Origin: Phascolarctobacterium sp. | GTDB lineage: Bacteria; Bacillota; Negativicutes; Acidaminococcales; Acidaminococcaceae | Length of the DNA stretch: 31,349 bases | NCBI GenBank assembly: GCA_004558595.1 | Contig: SFCN01000019.1 | Coordinates: 1 to 31,349 of the forward strand | Reading direction: 5' to 3' | Part shown: piece after piece, positions 6,029-13,745 of the stretch | Layout: each line of letters opens with the position of its first letter | How positions within the stretch are numbered: the first letter of the stretch is position 1 | Translations under genes and position numbers: made by a program | Notes under the pieces: generated by a model | Database searches by the model: none | Told to the model about the DNA's origin: nothing | What the model saw: only the letters and a program-made list of their open reading frames with translations

Positions 6029-8254
6029 ATGATCGATACATTGCAAGGCTTGAATAAGGAGCAGGCGGAGGCTGTGTGTACCATAAACGGACCCATGCTG
6101 ATTTTAGCAGGAGCTGGCAGTGGCAAAACCAAGGTTTTGACCTGCCGCGTGGCTCATCTGCTGCAGCAGGGCGTGCGTCCCTACCGCATCTTAGCCATTA
6201 CCTTTACCAATAAAGCGGCAGCGGAAATGCGAGAGCGTGTGGATAAAATGGCTGGTCCTGCGGCTAAGGACGTGTGGCTCTTTACCTTCCACGCCTTTTG
6301 CGCGAGGGTTTTACGCCGAGATATTGATAAGCTAGGCCAGTACAATAATAATTTTGCCATTTACGATACCACGGACACTAAAAACTTAATTAAGCAGATT
6401 TTGAAGGAAATGAATCTGGACGAAAAGCGCTTCCAGCCTGCAGGCATTATAGGCCGCATTAGCAACGCGAAAAACGAGCTGTTAGGCGTAAAGGAATTTG
6501 CTGCGCAAGCGGGGGATTTTTACGAGGAAAAGGTAGCGCAGATTTACGAGGCCTATGAGGGCAAGTTACGGGCCAATAATGCGGTGGATTTTGATGATTT
6601 ATTGCTTCTGACTTTGCGCTTACTGCAGGAGGTGCCCGAGGCTCGCCAGAAATATCAGGATAAATTCGACTACATTATGGTGGACGAGTATCAGGATACC
6701 AATCATGTGCAGTATCTGCTGACTAAGCTCTTAGCGGGTAAGCATCATAATTTATGCGTGGTTGGTGATGCGGATCAAAGCATTTACGGCTGGCGCGGAG
6801 CGGATATCCGCAATATTTTGGACTTCGAAAAGGATTATCCTGAGGCCAAGCTGGTGAAGCTGGAGCAGAATTATCGCAGCACGCAGGTGATTTTGGACGC
6901 GGCTAATGCAGTGATTGAAAATAACACAGGTCGCAAACCGAAAAATCTGTGGACCAATAACGGCGTGGGCACGGAAATCGTGTATTACCAAGCAGTGGAC
7001 GAAAGGGATGAAGCTCGTTTCGTTATCGAGCGCATGCAGGAGCTGCAGCTTAAGGAAGGCGTTAAGCTGGGCGAGATGGCTGTGCTCTATCGCACCAATA
7101 CTCAGTCCCGTGTTTTCGAAGAAATGCTCATTAAAAGTGGCATGGCCTACACCATGGTGGGTGGCACCAAATTCTATGAGCGCAAGGAAATTAAGGATAT
7201 TATCGCTTATTTGCGCTTGATTTATAATCCTCACGACGGCCTAAGCTTGGAGCGTATAATCAATGTGCCCCGTCGCGGAATCGGCGATGCGACCTTGGCG
7301 CGCTTGCAGGGCTATGCTTCGGAGACCAACCAAAGCTTGTTTGATGTGATTTCCAATGCTGGGGAGGTACCGGGACTTTCTGGTCGTTTCGTGGGCAAGT
7401 TGGACGAGCTGGCGGGGTTGCTCTTTGACTTCATGGGAGAGGCTCCTGAAAAGAGCGTCAAGCAGCTGATTATTGACGTAATGCAGCGCACAGGCTATCA
7501 AGAGGAGTTGGAGCTGGGGCGCAGCGCTCAGGATCAGGGTCGTTTGGAGAATTTGCAGGAGCTTTTGAGCGTAGCCGAGGATTTTGCCGAAAAGGCTGCT
7601 CGTAACGGTGACGAGGCTTCTCTGGAAAATTTCCTCAGCGAGGTGGCGCTGGTTTCGGATATCGATGATGCGGAGCTGGGTGAGGAGGCAGTGACACTGA
7701 TGACGCTGCACAGTGCCAAGGGCTTGGAATTCCCCACAGTTTTTTTGGTGGGTATGGAAGAGGGCATCTTCCCCCATGCACGCACTCTTTTGGATGAGGA
7801 AGAAATAGAAGAGGAGCGCCGCATTTGCTATGTGGGCATCACAAGGGCCGAGAAGCATTTATATTTGAGCAATGCGAAAATGCGCATGATTTATGGACAT
7901 ACCTTGAGTTATCCGCCCTCACGCTTTTTGCAGGAGGTGCCGCGCAATTTAATTCATGAATATCGCAAGCCTGTGCAGCAAAGGGTGGTGCTGCGGGATG
8001 TGCCCCGTCAGCAGGAGTATCAGCCTAGAACCAGCAACTGGTTCCTGCAAAATAAAAGCAGCTTTGCGCCCAAGGATAGGGATAATAGCAGTGCTAGCTT
8101 TAAGGCTGGCGATAAAGTTAACCACAAGAAATGGGGCCTGGGCACCATTGTGGCGGTGAAGGATACGGAGGACGGTCAAGAGGTCAAGGTAGCCTTTAAC
8201 GGGGGCGGCATCCGCAGCTTGCTGACCAAGTATGCGGTGCTGCAGAAGGTGTAA
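6029..8254 (+). CDS. pcrA: ATP-dependent 3'-5' DNA helicase PcrA/UvrD
   Basis: A 741-residue superfamily 1A helicase, the usual length. Motifs in order: Q motif LNKEQAEAV (residues 8-16), Walker A AGAGSGKT (27-34), motif Ia TFTNKAAAEMRERV, TFHAFCARVLRR, Walker B/II DEYQDTN, motif III GDADQSIYGWRGAD, motif IV LEQNYRST, motif V TLHSAKGLEFPTVFLVGMEEG and motif VI YVGITRAEKHLYL. The C-terminus (FKAGDKVNHKKWGLGTIVAV) is the Tudor-like domain that contacts RNA polymerase in PcrA. It unwinds DNA in nucleotide-excision repair, mismatch processing and replication-transcription conflict. ligA follows about 80 bp downstream, the classic Firmicute pcrA-ligA pair. Confidence 0.97.
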   Translation: MIDTLQGLNKEQAEAVCTINGPMLILAGAGSGKTKVLTCRVAHLLQQGVRPYRILAITFTNKAAAEMRERVDKMAGPAAKDVWLFTFHAFCARVLRRDIDKLGQYNNNFAIYDTTDTKNLIKQILKEMNLDEKRFQPAGIIGRISNAKNELLGVKEFAAQAGDFYEEKVAQIYEAYEGKLRANNAVDFDDLLLLTLRLLQEVPEARQKYQDKFDYIMVDEYQDTNHVQYLLTKLLAGKHHNLCVVGDADQSIYGWRGADIRNILDFEKDYPEAKLVKLEQNYRSTQVILDAANAVIENNTGRKPKNLWTNNGVGTEIVYYQAVDERDEARFVIERMQELQLKEGVKLGEMAVLYRTNTQSRVFEEMLIKSGMAYTMVGGTKFYERKEIKDIIAYLRLIYNPHDGLSLERIINVPRRGIGDATLARLQGYASETNQSLFDVISNAGEVPGLSGRFVGKLDELAGLLFDFMGEAPEKSVKQLIIDVMQRTGYQEELELGRSAQDQGRLENLQELLSVAEDFAEKAARNGDEASLENFLSEVALVSDIDDAELGEEAVTLMTLHSAKGLEFPTVFLVGMEEGIFPHARTLLDEEEIEEERRICYVGITRAEKHLYLSNAKMRMIYGHTLSYPPSRFLQEVPRNLIHEYRKPVQQRVVLRDVPRQQEYQPRTSNWFLQNKSSFAPKDRDNSSASFKAGDKVNHKKWGLGTIVAVKDTEDGQEVKVAFNGGGIRSLLTKYAVLQKV

Positions 8255-8272
8255 GCGTTAGGCGGATGTGGA

Positions 8273-8319
8273 CACCTCTCCGCCTCGCAAGCTCGGCACC
8301 TCCCCTCGAAGGGGAGGCA
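8273..8319 (+). repeat. Intergenic palindromic element upstream of ligA
   Basis: CCTCTCCGCC followed by a perfect 8-bp stem, CCTCCCCT (8299-8306) with AGGGGAGG (8310-8317). The layout (a CCTC-type head, then a CTCCC...GGGAG palindrome) resembles the element at 13550-13610. From memory, short elements like this are scattered in intergenic regions of many gut Firmicutes. It sits just before the ligA ribosome binding site and may affect translation. Confidence 0.5.
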
Positions 8320-8336
8320 GGGAGGAAGTTTTTACT

Positions 8337-10427
8337 ATGAATGAAATGGATTTATTTGCTGGCGAAAAAGAGCAGCTGCTGGCTGAGGCCAGTGCGCTGC
8401 GGCAAGAGATTCGCCATCATGAATATTTATATTATGTCTTAGACGCGCCGGAAATCACCGATAGCGAATATGACCGACTTATGGTGCGCTTGCGAGAAAT
8501 CGAAGCGACCTATCCTGAGGACGTGCCGGCCGATTCGCCAACTCAACGAGTTGGCGGTCGGGCGGGCGCTCAGTTCGCCGAGGTGCGACATCTAGAGCCC
8601 ATGCTGAGCTTGGGCAACGCCTTTAGCGAGGCGGAGCTGCGTGCCTTTGACGAGCGCGTCAAAGGCGGCTTGCCAGCCGGTAGCGTGGTGGAATATGTCA
8701 TGGAGCCCAAGATAGATGGTCTAGCCTGCAGCCTGATTTATGAGAATGGTCGCTTAGTGAGGGCCGCCACCAGAGGTGACGGCGTGGTGGGCGAGAACGT
8801 TACTGCCAACGTGCGCACTATACGCAGCATTCCGCTGGTGCTAAAGGCTAGGGAGGGCGAGACCCTGCCGGAGCTTTTAGATGTGCGTGGCGAGGTCTAT
8901 ATGCCGCGACACGCCTTTATGGAGCTCAACGAGCAGCGCGCGGAGCGAGGCGAGAGTGAGTTCGCTAATCCGCGTAACGCGGCGGCAGGCAGCCTGCGGC
9001 AGCTGGACCCGCAGGTGACAGCCAGCCGCAGCCTGAGCTTTTTCGCCTATTACATCGTGGGCGAGGGCGCGCAGCCAAGGCATAGCGAAAATTTGGCTAA
9101 GCTACAGGAATATGGCTTCAAGGTCAGCGAGAATTATCGGGTCGTGCCAAGCATTGACCAAGCCATCGAATTCATTGCTGAATTCGATAAGCTGCGTGGT
9201 ACTTTAGCTTACGATACTGATGGCGCGGTCATTAAGGTCAATGCTGTGGAGCAGCAGGAAGCCTTGGGCGCCACCGGCAAGGACCCTCGCTGGGCCATCG
9301 CCTTTAAATATCCGCCTGAACAGGCGGAAACCACGCTAGAGGATATCGACTGGCGCGTAGGCCGCACGGGTGTGCTTACGCCTACGGCTATGCTGACGCC
9401 GGTGCGGCTCAGCGGCAGTGTCATTAGCCGAGCCACGTTGCATAACGAGGATTTCATCAAGGCTAAGGATATTCGCATTGGTGACAGGGTTATTATTAAC
9501 AAAGCTGGAGAGATTATCCCCGAGGTGCTGCGAGTTGTGAGCGACAAGCGCACGGGCGAAGAAAAGCCGGTGGAGATACCGGCGGTGTGCCCGGAGTGCG
9601 GTTGGAGCGTGGAGCGACAGGGGGCGGAGGCAGCTATTCGCTGCACCAATCCTCATTGCCCGGCCTTGGGGCGCGAGGGTTTGATTCACTTTGTGAGCCG
9701 TGATGCTATGAATATCGAGGGCTGTGGGCCTTCCGTTATTAATCAGCTGCTTGACTCAGGTTTAGTGCGTGATGCGGCTGATTTATATAGCCTGACTAAG
9801 GAGCAGCTGGTGACCCTAGAGCGTATGGGCGAAAAGTCCGCCGATAATCTTTTGGCAGCCATTGGGGCTAGCAAGGAAAATGAGCTGGATAAGCTGCTTT
9901 TTGCCTTGGGTATTCGCCATGTGGGCGCTAAGGTGGCTAGAACATTGGCCACGATTTACGGCAGCATGGACGAGCTCCTTAGCACGGGAATGTTGGAGCT
10001 GGCCCGTATTAGCGAGTATAAAAAAGAGGCTAAGGACAAGAAAAGCGAGGATAAGTTTAAGGATATGGGCGAGAAAATCGCCGAAAGCGTTGTGACTTGG
10101 CTCAGCGTGCCCGCCAATCAGGATTTGATCCAGCGACTGCAGGCGGCAGGGCTAAAGATGACCTTTACTGCTCCTGCTAGCAAGGAAGATCATCCCTTCT
10201 TCGGCAAGACGCTGGTATTCACGGGCACACTACCTACTCTGGGCCGCGCTGAGGCCAAGACCATGGCTCAGGATGTGGGAGCGAAGGTGAGCGGCAGCGT
10301 GAGCAAGAAGACGGATTATGTGGTGGCTGGCGCGGAGGCCGGCAGTAAGCTGGAGAAGGCGCAGCAGCTTGGGGTGAAGGTTATTGATGAGGAGGAGTTT
10401 TTAAGGATGGTTCAATCCAAGCGATAA
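8337..10427 (+). CDS. ligA: NAD+-dependent DNA ligase LigA
   Basis: A 696-residue protein with the full bacterial LigA layout: Ia domain (HHEYLYYVLDAPEITDSEYDRLM), adenylation domain with catalytic Lys125 in EPKIDG, and an OB fold (DWRVGRTGVLTPTA). A zinc finger with four cysteines follows (CPECGW...CTNPHC), then helix-hairpin-helix repeats (LERMGEKSADNLLAAI) and a C-terminal BRCT domain (FFGKTLVFTGTL to the end). It seals nicks during replication and repair using NAD+. A GTG at 8268 extends the frame, but the extra 23 codons lie in the intergenic palindrome, so I chose the ATG at 8337 after GGAGGAAG (8321-8328). It is probably cotranscribed with pcrA. Confidence 0.97.
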   Translation: MNEMDLFAGEKEQLLAEASALRQEIRHHEYLYYVLDAPEITDSEYDRLMVRLREIEATYPEDVPADSPTQRVGGRAGAQFAEVRHLEPMLSLGNAFSEAELRAFDERVKGGLPAGSVVEYVMEPKIDGLACSLIYENGRLVRAATRGDGVVGENVTANVRTIRSIPLVLKAREGETLPELLDVRGEVYMPRHAFMELNEQRAERGESEFANPRNAAAGSLRQLDPQVTASRSLSFFAYYIVGEGAQPRHSENLAKLQEYGFKVSENYRVVPSIDQAIEFIAEFDKLRGTLAYDTDGAVIKVNAVEQQEALGATGKDPRWAIAFKYPPEQAETTLEDIDWRVGRTGVLTPTAMLTPVRLSGSVISRATLHNEDFIKAKDIRIGDRVIINKAGEIIPEVLRVVSDKRTGEEKPVEIPAVCPECGWSVERQGAEAAIRCTNPHCPALGREGLIHFVSRDAMNIEGCGPSVINQLLDSGLVRDAADLYSLTKEQLVTLERMGEKSADNLLAAIGASKENELDKLLFALGIRHVGAKVARTLATIYGSMDELLSTGMLELARISEYKKEAKDKKSEDKFKDMGEKIAESVVTWLSVPANQDLIQRLQAAGLKMTFTAPASKEDHPFFGKTLVFTGTLPTLGRAEAKTMAQDVGAKVSGSVSKKTDYVVAGAEAGSKLEKAQQLGVKVIDEEEFLRMVQSKR

Positions 10428-10504
10428 GGGGCCATCTACTTCAGCGCAGCTCCTAGGAGTATTATTCATACGCCGTCGTCGCTGCGCCTCGTATCTGACC
10501 CCTT
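10426..10504 (+). repeat. 79-bp palindromic interspersed element, copy 1
   Basis: It begins within the ligA stop codon and shares about 82% identity without gaps with 15940-16018 (65 of 79 positions, counted by eye). The ends pair (AAGGGG with CCCCTT). GCGCAGC (10444-10450) pairs with GCTGCGC (10481-10487). It contains the self-complementary CTCCTAGGAG (10450-10459). No T-run follows, so it is not a simple terminator. Confidence 0.75.
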
Positions 10505-10552
10505 CTCACTTGTCTTCTTATAGTATTTAATTTTTAAATAAGGAGTTTTGTT

Positions 10553-11239
10553 ATGAAGAGGTTACTCAAATTAATAATTGTGGCCATGGTTTTAGCTTAT
10601 TCCCTTACTGCTTTTGCCGCTCCGCAGGAGGAAATCAGCTCTATTGATGCGCTGGATAAGGGCGTGGCCGATACTGGCGAAACCCATTTTACCAAGACCG
10701 ATATGGAGCTGACGGAGTGCACTTTGCCCTATACTGTGGCTGTGCTGCCCTATGTAGATACATCCGGCCTGGAGGGTCGTAGTCGGGAGATGGCCGTGGG
10801 CGCCATTAAGGATACCTTGAAAAAGAAGTATCCCGCGAAAAAGACCAGTGCTACTAAAATCGTCAGCAATAATGTGGTGCAAAGGGCGTTAATCAATCAT
10901 CCCATGGAAAATCCTGAGGTGCCCACCCTGCAGGAGCTGGTAGCCATCGGCGAAGCCTGCGGTGCCGACAGAGTAATTTTCGTCAGCATCCTGCCCGCCC
11001 GTGAAAAGGAAACTGGCTTTATGATGGTAGCAGGCACGCAAACCTTTAGCGCTACGGTGATGATGAAGCTGAAATGCGTGGATGTAAACGAGGAAAAATA
11101 TCTTTTTAACCAAAATGTGGAGGGCATTGGCTCCTCTACCTCCATCAATTTTTGGAAAATAGGTCAGCCCAGCCGAGCCAAGGCTGTGAAGCGTGGTGTG
11201 ACCGATTGTATGAATTTCTTTTTGACCAGCTTTGAATAA
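10553..11239 (+). CDS. Secreted/periplasmic protein of unknown function, CsgG/TolB-N-like pattern
   Basis: A 228-residue protein. The first ~22 residues (MKRLLKLIIVAMVLAYSLTAFA) form a signal peptide with a likely cleavage site after AFA; there is no lipobox. The mature part has a VAVLPYVDTSG strand, then helices, TLQELVAIGEACGADRVIFVSIL, and a strand-rich end. This order recalls the nucleotide-binding-like alpha/beta domain of CsgG or TolB-N relatives (weak, pattern-based inference). Good ribosome binding site (AAGGAG, seven nt spacing). The next gene starts 16 bp downstream and is probably cotranscribed. Likely cell-envelope related, given the OMP gene nearby. I do not recognise a specific family. 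Confidence 0.75.
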   Translation: MKRLLKLIIVAMVLAYSLTAFAAPQEEISSIDALDKGVADTGETHFTKTDMELTECTLPYTVAVLPYVDTSGLEGRSREMAVGAIKDTLKKKYPAKKTSATKIVSNNVVQRALINHPMENPEVPTLQELVAIGEACGADRVIFVSILPAREKETGFMMVAGTQTFSATVMMKLKCVDVNEEKYLFNQNVEGIGSSTSINFWKIGQPSRAKAVKRGVTDCMNFFLTSFE

Positions 11240-11255
11240 TTAGGGAGGTGTTATT

Positions 11256-12089
11256 ATGGAACAAGCCGAGTGGAATGAATATGTACACAAGGTAGCAACC
11301 TGGGATGTGCCCCTGCCCATGCATATGGTGAACAATTATGAGGATTGGAAATGTCGCAGCATTGTGGGCCGTTGTCTGCTCATGATGAAGGATGTGGAGG
11401 GTGCGATGAATGTGCTGGCTACCGTGCGGGATATTAAGCCTAATATGGAGGATGCACCGGAGTTTGGCTTTAGCGAGGCGGAGCATATGGCCCTGTGCCT
11501 GCGGGATTTGGCAGAAATCATTTGGATGATTACGGGCACCGGCGATGCGCCTGTGTATTACCTGAAGGAGGCTTACAAGCTGTGCCGTGCCTATAAGCAT
11601 GTTTTCAAGGCTGCGGATAGGGGTAAGATTTGGGTGCGCAAGCTAGAAATCATGCGCTCCTGCGGTATGGAGGACAAGGCCTTGGCCGAGGCTCATGCTA
11701 TGCTGGAGGCTGAAAAGGAAAACGAGGGCATTAATCCCTATCGCTTCCGGGCGCTGGTATTTATGGGCGAGAGCATGGCGGCTAAGGGAGATTATCTAAA
11801 GGCTTCGATTTTAATTGCTGAGGCTTATAAATCCTATCCCTGCAGCGAGGCTACGGAGAAGGATCTGGCCGAGGCTGCGGCTACTGCTGACCCCCAAGAG
11901 CGCTATGAAAAATATTTGCACTGCACCACCATTCCTTATCAGCCGTGGGAACGGGACAATATTCCTACGCTGGAGGATGTGCATCGGTTGCAGGAGGAGA
12001 ATTTTGCCAAGCGTGAGGCTGCTAAGTCTGGCGGTGGCGCAGAGGGCGTAGCGGATTTAATGAATCAATTCCAAAAGCAAGCAGAATAA
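11256..12089 (+). CDS. Cytoplasmic TPR-like protein of unknown function
   Basis: A 277-residue, acidic, mostly helical protein without signal peptide or membrane segment. Helical pairs such as RSIVGRCLLMMKDVEGAMNVLATV, DKALAEAHAMLEAEKE and RALVFMGESMAAKGDYLKASILIAEAYKSYP have the A/L/Y spacing of tetratricopeptide repeats, so a protein-protein adaptor role is plausible. Translation starts at the ATG at 11256, five nt after GGGAGGTG. It forms a tight pair with the secreted 228-residue gene upstream and is ended by the hairpin at 12102-12132. No family is recognised; the TPR assignment is by residue pattern only. Confidence 0.72.
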   Translation: MEQAEWNEYVHKVATWDVPLPMHMVNNYEDWKCRSIVGRCLLMMKDVEGAMNVLATVRDIKPNMEDAPEFGFSEAEHMALCLRDLAEIIWMITGTGDAPVYYLKEAYKLCRAYKHVFKAADRGKIWVRKLEIMRSCGMEDKALAEAHAMLEAEKENEGINPYRFRALVFMGESMAAKGDYLKASILIAEAYKSYPCSEATEKDLAEAAATADPQERYEKYLHCTTIPYQPWERDNIPTLEDVHRLQEENFAKREAAKSGGGAEGVADLMNQFQKQAE

Positions 12090-12101
12090 GTGGTAAAGAG
12101 G

Positions 12102-12132
12102 GCTGGTGTGAGCGGTGCTTACACCAGCTTTT
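12102..12132 (+). terminator. Intrinsic terminator after the TPR-like gene
   Basis: GCTGGTGT (12102-12109) pairs with ACACCAGC (12121-12128). Inner AGC/GCT pairing closes on GGT. TTTT follows. Confidence 0.75.
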
Positions 12133-12146
12133 AATCGTTCGATTAA
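12131..12146. promoter_or_regulatory. Inverted repeat, candidate operator of the outer-membrane protein gene
   Basis: TTAATCG-TT-CGATTAA is a perfect 7-bp-arm inverted repeat about 45 bp upstream of the probable -10 element. A related half-site CGATTAA recurs at about 12153-12159. It could be an activator or repressor site; its nearness to the terminator tail means it could also be incidental. Confidence 0.35.
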
Positions 12147-12188
12147 AACGAGCGATTAACGATTTTTATACCCAGGTACTAAAAATTC

Positions 12189-12197
12189 TGATAAAAT
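12189..12197 (+). promoter_or_regulatory. Extended -10 promoter of the OmpP1/FadL-type gene
   Basis: TG-A-TAAAAT lies about 55 nt before the chosen start. No convincing -35 is visible. Confidence 0.45.
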
Positions 12198-12253
12198 AGA
12201 GCACAGATGAAATTAGTAATACTGTATGCAAATTTATGATGAAGGGATGTATG

Positions 12254-13501
12254 ATGGGTATGAAAAAGAAGATTCTTTCTTTTGCTGCTGCGGCAGCGCT
12301 GATGGCTCCCCAAATGGTGGGCGCTGAAGGCTTTGCGATTTATGAATGGTCTGCAGAAGGTTTGGCTATGGGCGGCGCCCGTATGTTTGCGGAGAATGAT
12401 GCTGCGAACTTGGCTTATAACCCGGCTTCTATTACTAAGGTGAAGGGTGAGGCTGCGAAGATTAGCGCTACTTATTTGAGCCCTCATGGGAAGTATGATG
12501 CTTATCGAGGGAATGCCATTGCTGAATCTGGTCACAATCGCGTTCATCCTGCATGGGCACCTGGAATGTACTATGTACGTCAAATCAACGATAAAGAGTG
12601 GTTCGGTATGGGAACTTGGAGCCGTTTTGGCATGGTTTCTCAGTTTGAACGTAATTCTGTGCCAGGTTCTAATTCCTTTAGTGCGAAGCTTAACGGTGTA
12701 TCTTTAGGCGCCAACTATGCGCGTAAACTGGACAATAAGTGGACTGCTTCCTTGGGCGCGGAAGTAAACTATGTTGGTTTGCAATTAGACAAGAATGCTG
12801 GTGCAGGAGTGCTTCCTGGCAATAATGCTATTCATATTGAAGGTGAAACATATGCATTAGGTTGGAATGCTGCTGCAAACTATGAATTCGATGAAAAGAA
12901 TGAAATTGCTTTAGTATACCGTAGCAAGATTAACCACTCTATGGAAGCAGACTATGATGCATATGGTGCAGCTGCTTTCAGCTATCAGCAAATGGGTGAT
13001 GCTTATGCTTGCGTTTCCTTGCCCGAAAGCTTGACTTTGGGCTATAACCATAAGTTTAATGACAAAACTCGCGTTGAGTTAAACTATATTTGGACTCGTT
13101 GGGAACGCTATGACGCATTAGACATTACCTTTACTCCTGCAGGTGCTCCTGCTGGGGCAATGGTACCTCAACCTAAAAACTGGACTAACGGCAAGCGTTT
13201 TGCTATTGGTTTGGAGCATAAATTCAGTGATAAATACTCTGGTATGCTGGGCTATGCCTTCGATCATTCCAATATTCCCTATGATGGCGGTGATTTCTTG
13301 ATCCCTACCGGTACTCGTACTACCTATTCCATCGGTGCGCAATATCATGACAAGAAACAAACACTGGCTGTAGCTTTAGGTTGGATGAATGTTGGTAGTT
13401 TAGACTTCGCTGGCGGACATCCTGGCGAAACTTATACTTCCGCTCACACCCGCGACAGCTACACCAAGATCGCTTCCATCTCCTACCAACGTAATTTCTA
13501 A
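12254..13501 (+). CDS. OmpP1/FadL-family outer-membrane beta-barrel
   Basis: A 415-residue precursor with signal peptide MGMKKKILSFAAAAALMAPQMVGA. The mature N-terminus (EGFAIYEWSAEGLAMGGARMFAENDAANLAYNPASI) matches the OmpP1/FadL hatch region, where GGA...DAA...NPA is conserved. Alternating aromatic strands follow and the protein ends in SYQRNF, the terminal Phe expected for BAM-inserted barrels. FadL relatives take up long-chain fatty acids or other hydrophobic compounds; the substrate is unknown here. In-frame ATGs lie at 12236, 12239, 12251, 12254 and 12260. I chose 12254, seven nt after GAAGGG. Codon use (GGT, CGT, AAG, GAA) differs from neighbours and suggests high expression. It has its own promoter and terminator and is strong evidence for a diderm host. 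Confidence 0.88.
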   Translation: MGMKKKILSFAAAAALMAPQMVGAEGFAIYEWSAEGLAMGGARMFAENDAANLAYNPASITKVKGEAAKISATYLSPHGKYDAYRGNAIAESGHNRVHPAWAPGMYYVRQINDKEWFGMGTWSRFGMVSQFERNSVPGSNSFSAKLNGVSLGANYARKLDNKWTASLGAEVNYVGLQLDKNAGAGVLPGNNAIHIEGETYALGWNAAANYEFDEKNEIALVYRSKINHSMEADYDAYGAAAFSYQQMGDAYACVSLPESLTLGYNHKFNDKTRVELNYIWTRWERYDALDITFTPAGAPAGAMVPQPKNWTNGKRFAIGLEHKFSDKYSGMLGYAFDHSNIPYDGGDFLIPTGTRTTYSIGAQYHDKKQTLAVALGWMNVGSLDFAGGHPGETYTSAHTRDSYTKIASISYQRNF

Positions 13502-13514
13502 TATGGTAATACAC

Positions 13515-13545
13515 AAGGCTCTCTCCGCTTGGAGGGGGCCTTTTT
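13515..13545 (+). terminator. Intrinsic terminator after the outer-membrane protein gene
   Basis: AAGGCTCTCTCC (13515-13526), loop GCTT, then GGAGGGGGCC (13531-13540), with two G-T pairs, followed by TTTTT. Confidence 0.85.
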
Positions 13546-13549
13546 AATT

Positions 13550-13610
13550 CCTCAGTCCGCAATTTGTTGTCACAAATTGCTTAAGACAGCTCCCTTTTAA
13601 AAGGGAGCCT
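13550..13610. repeat. Intergenic double-hairpin element
   Basis: CCTCAGTC, then a 9-bp hairpin (GCAATTTGT 13559-13567 with ACAAATTGC 13572-13580). A perfect 10-bp-arm palindrome follows (GCTCCCTTTT 13589-13598 with AAAAGGGAGC 13599-13608). The layout resembles 8273-8319. No gene is visible in the rest of 13502-13745 apart from this, the terminator and the next promoter. Confidence 0.6.
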
Positions 13611-13679
13611 CTTTGCTGATTACTCATTGCTCAATTCTACTTTTCAAGAAGTATTTTCTTTTTCTATTCCATAAACTAC

Positions 13680-13708
13680 AAGACAAATTCGTGATTTTAT
13701 ACTATAAT
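13680..13708 (+). promoter_or_regulatory. Sigma-70-type promoter of the EFR1/dehydrogenase cluster
   Basis: AAGACA (13680-13685, four of six to consensus), a 17-nt spacer, TATAAT (13703-13708), 38 nt before the start codon. Confidence 0.6.
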
Positions 13709-13745
13709 AAAAAGTTAGATACAGAAGAAATTGAAGGTGGCAATT

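Noticed and set aside
5819..6046. Minus-strand frame (75 codons) between the HEPN gene and pcrA
   Set aside because: It crosses the terminator and pcrA promoter and has no ribosome binding site or recognisable product.
8268..8336. Upstream GTG start for ligA
   Set aside because: The added residues are the translation of the palindromic intergenic element and do not match the LigA N-terminus; the ATG at 8337 has a better ribosome binding site.
9209..9689. Minus-strand frames opposite ligA
   Set aside because: The plus strand encodes intact OB-fold and zinc-finger motifs of LigA here; the antisense products show no recognisable family.
10426..10504. Intrinsic terminator of ligA
   Set aside because: The palindrome is not followed by a T-run, and the same 79-bp element recurs elsewhere, so a dispersed element is the better description.
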